Shown here: piece after piece, positions 57,238-64,000 of the stretch
Position numbering within the stretch: the first letter of the stretch is position 1
Layout of the letters: the number at the start of each line of letters is the position of its first letter
NCBI GenBank assembly: GCA_027625915.1
Contig: JANTQA010000063.1
Coordinates: forward strand, 6,715,501-6,779,500
Source: Anaeramoeba flamelloides
Lineage: Eukaryota > Metamonada > Anaeramoebidae
Direction: 5' to 3'
Length of the DNA stretch: 64,000 nucleotides
Program-made: the position numbers and the translations under genes
The notes under the pieces: model-generated
What the model was told of the DNA's origin: nothing
Seen by the model: only the letters and a program-made list of their open reading frames with translations
The model's database searches: none

Positions 57238-60200
57238 ATGTTTGAACTTACAATTCAAGAGAAAGAAGCTGTTGAAAGCGAAGATTTTGTCAAGATTGCT
57301 TCTCTAATAGATACAGAAAATGTGAATTATTTAATGGGTAAAAGCTCTCAAACACCCTTAGATTATTTGCTTGGCAAACCAAATATAGATCCTCTAATTT
57401 GTCTTCATTTCCTTCAAATTGGATCCGATTTAACACAAATAAAAGACATTAACAAAGTCAATGAAAAAGGGAAAAACTTATTATCACATTTATTAAGCAT
57501 TCCCAACCCTCCACTTGAGGAAATAAAAAAAGTAATTGCTTTTGGTGGAGTTCTTAGTGAAATTTGTTTTAATTCTCGTTATTCAAATGTTGATCTCAAT
57601 TCACCAAACGACGAAAATGTAGTTTTAGAAAAAGAAGAAACTACAGAAAAAAAAGAAAAACAAAAAGGAATAGAAACAGAAAAAGAACAAGAAAAAGAAA
57701 AAGAACAAGAACAAGAACAAGAACAAGAACAAGAACAAGAACAAAAAAAAGAACAAGAACAAGAACAAGAAAAAGAAAAAGAAAAAGTAAAAGAAAAAGA
57801 AAAAGAGATCGAACAATCAATTAATAAATCCGAAATTGGTACTGAAGAAATTGGAATCTTATACCTTAAATTTAGTAAAGAATACAACTACAAACCTTTT
57901 CTTTTGTGGTTAATCGAACTAAATACTAATTGGAGACACCTAAAAATCAATAACGATTTTGCGCTTCATTATCTTTGTAGTTTAGATCAACCAAATTTTG
58001 AAATTATTGAAAAAATAATTCAAGAACAAAAAAACACAAACAAAAAAGCAAAACCATTAATTAATAATTTGCTTGTGAACTTAAAAAATACAAATAATGA
58101 AACTGTGCTAGATGTTCTTCTTCAAAATAGACCAAATTGTCTTGACATTCTCACATTTTTACTTGAGAATAATTCAATTCTCAGCATAAACAAATTTTTT
58201 ATCAACTTTCTAATCACAAAAAAAATTACTATTAAATTACTCCAAGCATTATTACGAAATACCATTGACTTGTTTGATACATATGGATTAAAACAAAATA
58301 CAATTTTGCATTTACTGATCATAAATAATCAAACGGACATCGAGGTGCTTCAATTTTTGCTTGATCAGGGGCTAAATGTCAACCAACTAAATAAAGATCA
58401 AAACACACCCTTACATTTATTTTTATTACCACAAAATGGAAATGCTCATATTAAGAATTTCCAAAAACTGAAATACGATTTTTTAATTCAAAACTCTGCC
58501 GATATTAACCTAAAAAATCAAAATGGTGAGACTCCCTGGCATTATGTTGCGAAATATCACATCCAAAATCTTGAATTAATCGAAAAATGCCTTGAAATGG
58601 GCTGTGATCCAAATATCACCTGTTATAATTCCAAATATAAAAGACATTTCACTCTTTTAAAGCACGCATGTGTAACGAGACCACTTAATTTAAATGTGAT
58701 TCAGAAATTAATTACTATTACAAGATTTTCTAGAATTAATACAAAAACAAATATTACCTCTTTTAAATTATTTCTTCAGCATAGTAATGATTGGCAAACA
58801 ATTGAAATTTTTATTAAAAATGGTTTGATAATCAATCCTAAAATTGGCCAAGGTACTTCTTTTTTGCATCGCATTGTGAAAAAAGTTAATTTGACAGTTG
58901 AAAATATCCAATTTTTGCTGAAAAATGGCGCTGATTTTCATTATCAAAACGTTTGAATTCCTTCATCTTTTCATTTATTTCTCCATTTATTTATTAATTT
59001 TTTATTTATTTATTTTACTGTTTTTTTTTCAATTTTTATGATTTGGTTTGTTGTAGCACATATACATCTGAAAATTTCAATCTCAACAAATTTTAAAACA
59101 AATTTTTTTATTAATAGACACCAAAAAATAAGACAAATAAAGGTATAGTAGTTAAAAATAATACCAGAAATGAAAAAAATCCCAGACAAGATTTTTAATT
59201 GTGAATATTAGGAAAAGTGTTATGAAATTGCAAATATTTAAAATCAAATCCTTTTATTTAAGAATCAAACTTTTTAAAATTATAACTCACTCACTTATTA
59301 GAATGATGATTAATTAAATTACACTTTTTCAAAACACCATTGTATCAATCAAAAAACAAGAATAAAAATTATCATTTTCCAAACTCTTTGCAAACCTCTA
59401 TAAAACTCGATTGTTTTTCAAAATAAATTGATCTACTTATGGTTATCAAACAATTGGCATGTATAGAAGTATTATCTAGATAGTCTACTTTAATGAACTT
59501 TAGGTAGGTTTTTTACTAGGTTCATAAAAAAATTGGTTATTTATAAAAAGGATTTGATTTTAAAATATTTAATTATTAAATAATTTTCCTAATATTCACA
59601 ATTAAAAATCTTGTCTGGGATTTTTTTCATTACTATAATTTGAATTTTCTGTAAAAAAATATTGAAAACAGGAAAATAAACTCTATTTTACACATTAGTG
59701 CTCCGGGTAAAAACTAATATTTCTAATTTTTTTTTAAGAATTAGTTAATATAATATTAATTAGAAATAAGAAAAACAATAATATTTATAATTGATTTGAT
59801 ATTCATTAAAAAAATATCTTATGGGGGTGGCAGAACCATAAAACCCACTGAAATTGAAATACCTGACAGTTTATTAAACGTTATGTTGGTGCTCTTAGGT
59901 TCTAGACTCTCCAAAAATTAAAAAAAAAAAATTTCTAAAACTTTAATTTTGTTAAAATCAACAATTAACATTTCAGAGAAAATATTTTTAAAAAAAAAAC
60001 AAATTAAATTTTGAGACATTTATTTAATTTATTTGATCTTTTAAGGTTCTAGTCATTTACCGTGAAAATGCACCATACTCAAGGATTTACCTGAGACCCA
60101 AAAGAGTATTGTGAAATAGGCCTTCTTTTGGTTGACAAAATTCAAATAACAAAAAAAAATTCCATTGGATCATCTTTGACAAAAAATTAAACGAAGAAAA

Positions 60201-62553
60201 AGAGTTCTCAATTTCAAAAAATCAAAATGTAAAAAAAAAATTCTCATTTTCTTTTTCACAAGGTTTAAATTTCTTTAATTTAAAACAAATTGCTTTCTTG
60301 TATTTCGCAATCAATTTAATTCGATTTAGTCTGATTTGTGGATATTTTGTAACCCTCTAAATTAGACCAAGTAAGGATTATGTAATATTCTTTCAATAAA
60401 AATAACTCATTTGAAAAAAGAAAAAAAAGAAAAAAAAAGTCACCGAGATCTCAAAAAGTGCCAAAGAGCGACACTTCAAAACTGACATAGTTGTTTTCAA
60501 AATTGTAATTCACAACCATTCTAATTGGAAATTGAGTGTCGCTCTTTGGCGCTTTTTTCTAACAATGCCCTCATTTTTGGTTGTTGATTTTTGGAGATCG
60601 ATAGTACATCATAGGTTATTTGGTTTTTGATTGGTGTTAGGTTCTCATAAAATTACTAAAAAGTTTTTTTCCATTTCAGAATAAAAAATTTCACCGTAAT
60701 GACTCGGCCCTTAAGGAGATTATTTTTTACGAGATCTAAACTTTGTTTCAGTCAAAGTGAACCAAAAAAATTTACAAATATCAATTTTTTTTTATAATTG
60801 GCCTTTAAAGGATAAATAAGAAATAAGTAAAATAATAACCCTTCAGAGAATAGTTGATGTTTATATGAAGTAAATCTAATCAATCAAAATATTTCCTGAA
60901 AAATTGAAAAACTCAAATTCTTTGTTACAATTAGAAAAAAGAAACAATTTTCATTTTCACGAGAAGGTACCAATTTTGAATTGGGCATGTTCTCGTAAAA
61001 ATAATCATTTAATGTGCATTTTAACACAAATTGTTATATTAAAAGTAAAAAAAAGCATTTGGTTAAAAATAAATTAGAAATAAATACAAACGAAAATAAT
61101 CATTTTATAATTTTAAAAATGAGAATATCGATTTTTTATTTTAGAAGTTTAAGGTAGATTTCTGATAAATTTAAAACAAAAAGAAATAAAATAAAAATAT
61201 GTGTGAGTAGGGCCACAAAATTATCACCAAAAAGTTGGTTTAAATCTGATAAAAAATCGTTTAACATTGAAACAAAAAATACATTCTTTTGTACATATAC
61301 CTTTGGTGAATGGAGTACATTGCATTTGTTGCAATTTTTTTGAAATTGTAAAGTCTTCATAAAGTTGAAGATGTATCTCTACAATTTGGTTTCAAAAACT
61401 TCTTTGGTTGGAATTTCCAACAACAACAACAATGTAAATTCAGTTCTCTTTCATTTGTTTTTTCAAATTTATAATTTTTAAATTAAAAAAAGTTGACTGT
61501 TTAAAAAAAAATGCTTTTAAAAAGAAATAATTTTATCCTTATGAGGTACTATGCTATTAAATTATGGAGATGTGTTGTTGATGAACATTTTTACAAGAAT
61601 ATGACCAATTTGTCATTGTCAACCTTCTTGTGAAAATGGTCAATAGAAATCAATATATTTTTTCAACAATCATTTTTGCTGTTTCATTAACATTGAAATA
61701 ACACGATTTTACCCAGTGGCTATTGATCTTGGATTAAAAAAAAATTTGTCAATGAATTAGGTTATTAAAAAAAAAATAGAAAAAAAAACAAAAATGTGAA
61801 AAAATGATTTTAATTTTGAAATTTCCAAAATAAATTTTTTCTTCTAATATCAATTCAAACCCTTTAAATCTTTGTAATTCGTGCTATTAAAACTGGGTAC
61901 CTATTGACTGGTAAATGGTTTATTTATTCAATTAAGCTGTCCCTCTATGACTGAAAAAGAGTTTATTTAGAAATATTTTTTAATATCCAAATAACAAATA
62001 CTATTTTTCTCATTTTTTACTTATCAAATAAATAAATCTATTTTTTTTTTTCTTCTTGATTATTATTATTTCTCTATCTCTTTTTTATCATCCCCATTAG
62101 AGACCGATACCAACTGTATTTGAATCCGCAACACGCCATAATAAGCTTGTAATTAAAAAGGCTCTTGAATTAATTCAAAATAATCAAAAGCAAAAAAATG
62201 TTTCTCTAGAAACAAAAAAAGTTGAGAAAAAAAAAATAGAAGAAAATAAAGAAAGTGAACAACCAAAAAAGAAATTAGAGACAAAAAATAGAAAAATAAA
62301 TCCACTAAATATGAATATTTTTCTTCAAATGAAAAAACAAATTGATTTTTTAATGAAAAGACAAAATTTTAATTCAATAATGATCCAAAATTTACTAAAA
62401 GAAAATCAAATTATCAAAGAAGAACAAAAAAATAGTCAAATAACTATACAAAATTTAAAAAAAGAAAATAGTGATCTAATGAAAACTCTGCAAGAAAACC
62501 AAATTGATATTAAATTGTTATTAGAGCAAAATCAAATTTCGAAAAATAAATAA
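57238..62553 (+). CDS. Ankyrin repeat / coiled-coil protein, two exons
   Basis: Proposed exons are 57238-58950 and 62101-62553, 721 residues. Ankyrin repeats cover about 1-110 and 200-600 (TILHLLIINNQTDIEVLQFL, TPLHLFLLPQNG, TPWHYVAKYHIQNLELIEK). A Glu-Gln/Glu-Lys tract at about 138-192 interrupts them. Exon 1 ends in the middle of a repeat (LLKNGADFHYQN), directly before a stop in the intron. Exon 2 begins RPIPTVFESATRHNKLVIKK, which supplies the missing second helix pair. Both borders are phase 0, with GTTTGA donor and CATTAG acceptor. The C-terminus (about 640-721) is a coiled coil (LLKENQIIKEEQKNSQITIQ). No catalytic motif is visible, so it is most likely a protein-binding scaffold. The join is inferred; without it exon 1 alone gives a protein of 572 residues ending in Val. 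Confidence 0.75.
59169..59631. mobile_element. MITE with long terminal inverted repeats, family K
   Basis: About 50 bases at each end are inverted copies: AATGAAAAAAATCCCAGACA at the left, TGTCTGGGATTTTTTTCATT at the right. Length 463 bases, the same as the family J element at 8014-8473. The inside shares CTTATTAGAAT and TGATCTACTT words with it, so J and K are probably sister families with different ends. Non-coding. Confidence 0.75.
60041..60714. mobile_element. TTAA element family B, copy 2
   Basis: TTAAGGTTCTAGTCATTTAC at the left and GTAATGACTCGGCCCTTAA at the right. Carries the best-preserved internal hairpin of the family (60453-60558): GTGCCAAAGAGCGACACTTC against GAGTGTCGCTCTTTGGCGC. 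Non-coding. Confidence 0.75.
60737..61965. mobile_element. Family G element, copy 2, interrupted by element H
   Basis: TAAACTTTGTTTCAGTCAAA at the left and the inverted TGACTGAAAAAGAGTTTA at the right. Flanks of the insert align with copy 1 at 2898-3586 (AAAAATTGAAAAACTCAAAT; TGTGAAAAAATGATTTTAAT). Confidence 0.7.
60952..61638. mobile_element. Inverted-repeat element H, inserted in family G
   Basis: About 50-base terminal inverted repeats: CATTTTCACGAGAAGGTACC at the left and, on the minus strand of the right end, CATTTTCACAAGAAGGTTGA. A second conserved block, CATGTTCTCGTAAAAAT, follows inside. The 74-codon minus frame within has no motif. Only one copy in the window. Confidence 0.65.
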
Positions 62554-64000
62554 TAACTTTTTTATTTATCTATTATACCGAGAGAATTAAAAATCTTTTT
62601 GGACTAGATTAATAATCGCTAATTTCATACAATAATTTCCGAATACATATAGTATAAAACATTTGTAGTTTTACTTCATTAGATCCATTTTCTTGGTTAA
62701 TAATCATATTTATTTTTGTAATTACAATTATCTTTTACTTTTTTGTAGTTATTTTGTAATTTTTTTTTCTTTTTCAAGCCAAATTCCTAAATATTTTATT
62801 TTTGATAACGTGTTTTTTATTTTAATGTTTTATTAGTATCTGTATTCATTACAAGTTCTTGGATAATTTTATAAATTATTAATAAGTTTTATTATTTTCT
62901 GGAATATTTTGTCTTCTGTTATTAAAATTAAGTCATCTGTAAATATTCATACATGTTTTCCTAAAAGGTTTGATTTTTGAATTAAAAAATAACAAAAAAT
63001 TAATTTTTTTGTTATTTTAATGGTATATATATTAACACAATCATCTTTTTTTTTTTTTTTTTTCTTCAAAATCTTTTGTAAATATGAATAAACACCACAT
63101 TTCAATTAAAATATATATTAAATCAATATTCTATCCATTATTTGATTTTTAAACTCTTTCATCATCTGATAAAAGTTGAAAAAAACTAAAAATATTTTGT
63201 TTTTTTATTAATGAAGAGGAATGTTTCAACAAATTGTCCCCCTTTTTGACCAAAATACTAAATTTATTTAGATTTTTTTACTCTAGTATTAATGTAGGTA
63301 ATATCATAACTAATGTGATTTCTTTAAGTTAATAAATCCTTAGAAAAAAATTTAAACAAAACAAAAAGAAAGAAGAAAGAAAAGTTAGAAATATTAGATT
63401 AAAAAAATCTTGAAAAAATTAAAAAAAAAAAGTATTCAGTCTTTTAAGAAAAAAAGGTTAAAATTACAATGTACTTCATTGGTAATATTCTGTACTTACA
63501 AATTTTGGAAATGAAAAGTATCAAAAAATTATAGTCAAACAGAGGAACCCCAAAAAAATATATTTTGTGAGATCAATTTGTTTTTTACTTTTTTTCGGAA
63601 AAAGAAAACCTTTAAATTTATTTTATTTATTCGCATTATAAAAAGGTTTTTTTACCTTTTTTAGTATTGTTCCTTTCATCATTATTCTACTGTTACAATA
63701 TCTATTAATATATTAAATGCCAAGGGTATTTATTGTTAGATTTTTTCTCTTTTTTTGAGATAATTCTTTAAGTTAACCAAAAAATTGATATGTTCAACGG
63801 ATTAAACAATAATTGTATTTTTTTGAAGAAGATAATTTAAAACATTCACGTTTTTTAAATGATAGTAAAGATTTTATTAAGAAATCATGTTTTCTTTTTT
63901 AATATAAAATTAGATTTTTCAAAATAAAAATTTCTGGTGGATATTTGAGTATTTAGTATTTTTTTCTCAAAATTCAAAAATCAATTTTTTTTTCTGATAA
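62554..64000. other. 3' flank of the ankyrin gene with LINE debris
   Basis: Apart from the LINE fragment listed separately (62590-63010), the stretch 63010-64000 is AT-rich with no exon or element end that I can support. Confidence 0.4.
62590..63010 (-). mobile_element. LINE reverse transcriptase fragment, minus strand
   Basis: Minus-strand translation near 62955-62900 gives IFTDDLILITEDKI, the same F-x-D-D box as the LINE at 22731 (FTDDLILIIKGNI). The following KIIKLINNL and further broken frames fit the same region. Both LINE ends are missing. Confidence 0.65.

Larger units (their letters stand above)
58951..62100 (+). other. 3.1 kb intron built of stacked elements
   Basis: Holds family K (59169-59631), family B copy 2 (60041-60714), and family G copy 2 (60737-61965), which itself contains element H (60952-61638). 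Less than 1 kb of the intron is unassigned (58951-59168, 59632-60040, 61966-62100). Confidence 0.65.

Noticed and set aside
61136-61360. 74-codon minus frame inside element H with several Cys
   Set aside because: Considered as a zinc-binding transposase remnant, but spacing matches no family and the frame is isolated.

Overview
The window is nuclear DNA from a very AT-rich protist. Evidence: spliceosomal introns (GT..AG), T-rich intron ends, eukaryote-only families (TFIIA gamma, NF-YC, V-ATPase G, HECT, RhoGAP, Arf, F-box, BTB), a tRNA with internal promoter boxes and a T-run terminator, many inverted-repeat DNA transposons and LINE debris. The domain repertoire (RCC1/BTB proteins, ankyrin proteins, huge Glu-Lys tracts, odd multidomain GTPase regulators) resembles free-living amoebae such as Anaeramoeba. 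That placement is an inference from gene style, not a proven identification.

Layout. 0-8 kb: V-ATPase G (minus), transposon relics, an orphan ADA2-like ZZ finger, NF-YC (minus). 8-14 kb: repeats only, with a Tc1/mariner relic inside a larger TTAA-flanked element. 14.2-21.5 kb: one five-exon gene (talin-head-like modules, RhoGAP, SH3) whose second intron is 4.7 kb of transposon sequence. 22-24 kb: a broken LINE. 25.4-30.6 kb: a 1,740-residue ankyrin/coiled-coil/protein kinase/HECT protein. 31-33 kb: nested elements. 33.7 kb: tRNA-Ile(AAT), minus. 34.4-35.3 kb: a degenerate SRP-receptor-beta-like protein, minus. 35.6-39.3 kb: foldback and TTAA elements. 40.5-41.1 kb: TFIIA gamma. 44.6-47 kb: an RCC1/F-box/Arf fusion, minus. 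48.9-53.4 kb: an RCC1/BTB gene, minus, split by a 2.8 kb repeat-filled intron. 53.5-57.2 kb: nested repeats and LINE debris. 57.2-62.6 kb: an ankyrin/coiled-coil gene split by a 3.1 kb intron made of at least four stacked elements.

Two themes stand out. First, the genes are signalling and ubiquitin fusions, several with changed catalytic residues: a RhoGAP without its arginine finger, an Arf domain with Arg at the catalytic Gln position, and an SR-beta-like domain without a P-loop. Second, several families of non-coding inverted-repeat elements sit at TTAA sites, insert into each other, and make up nearly all the long introns. One insertion can be read against an empty copy of its host element inside this same window. 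No operons or CRISPR arrays are present, and I saw no LTR or virus-like element.
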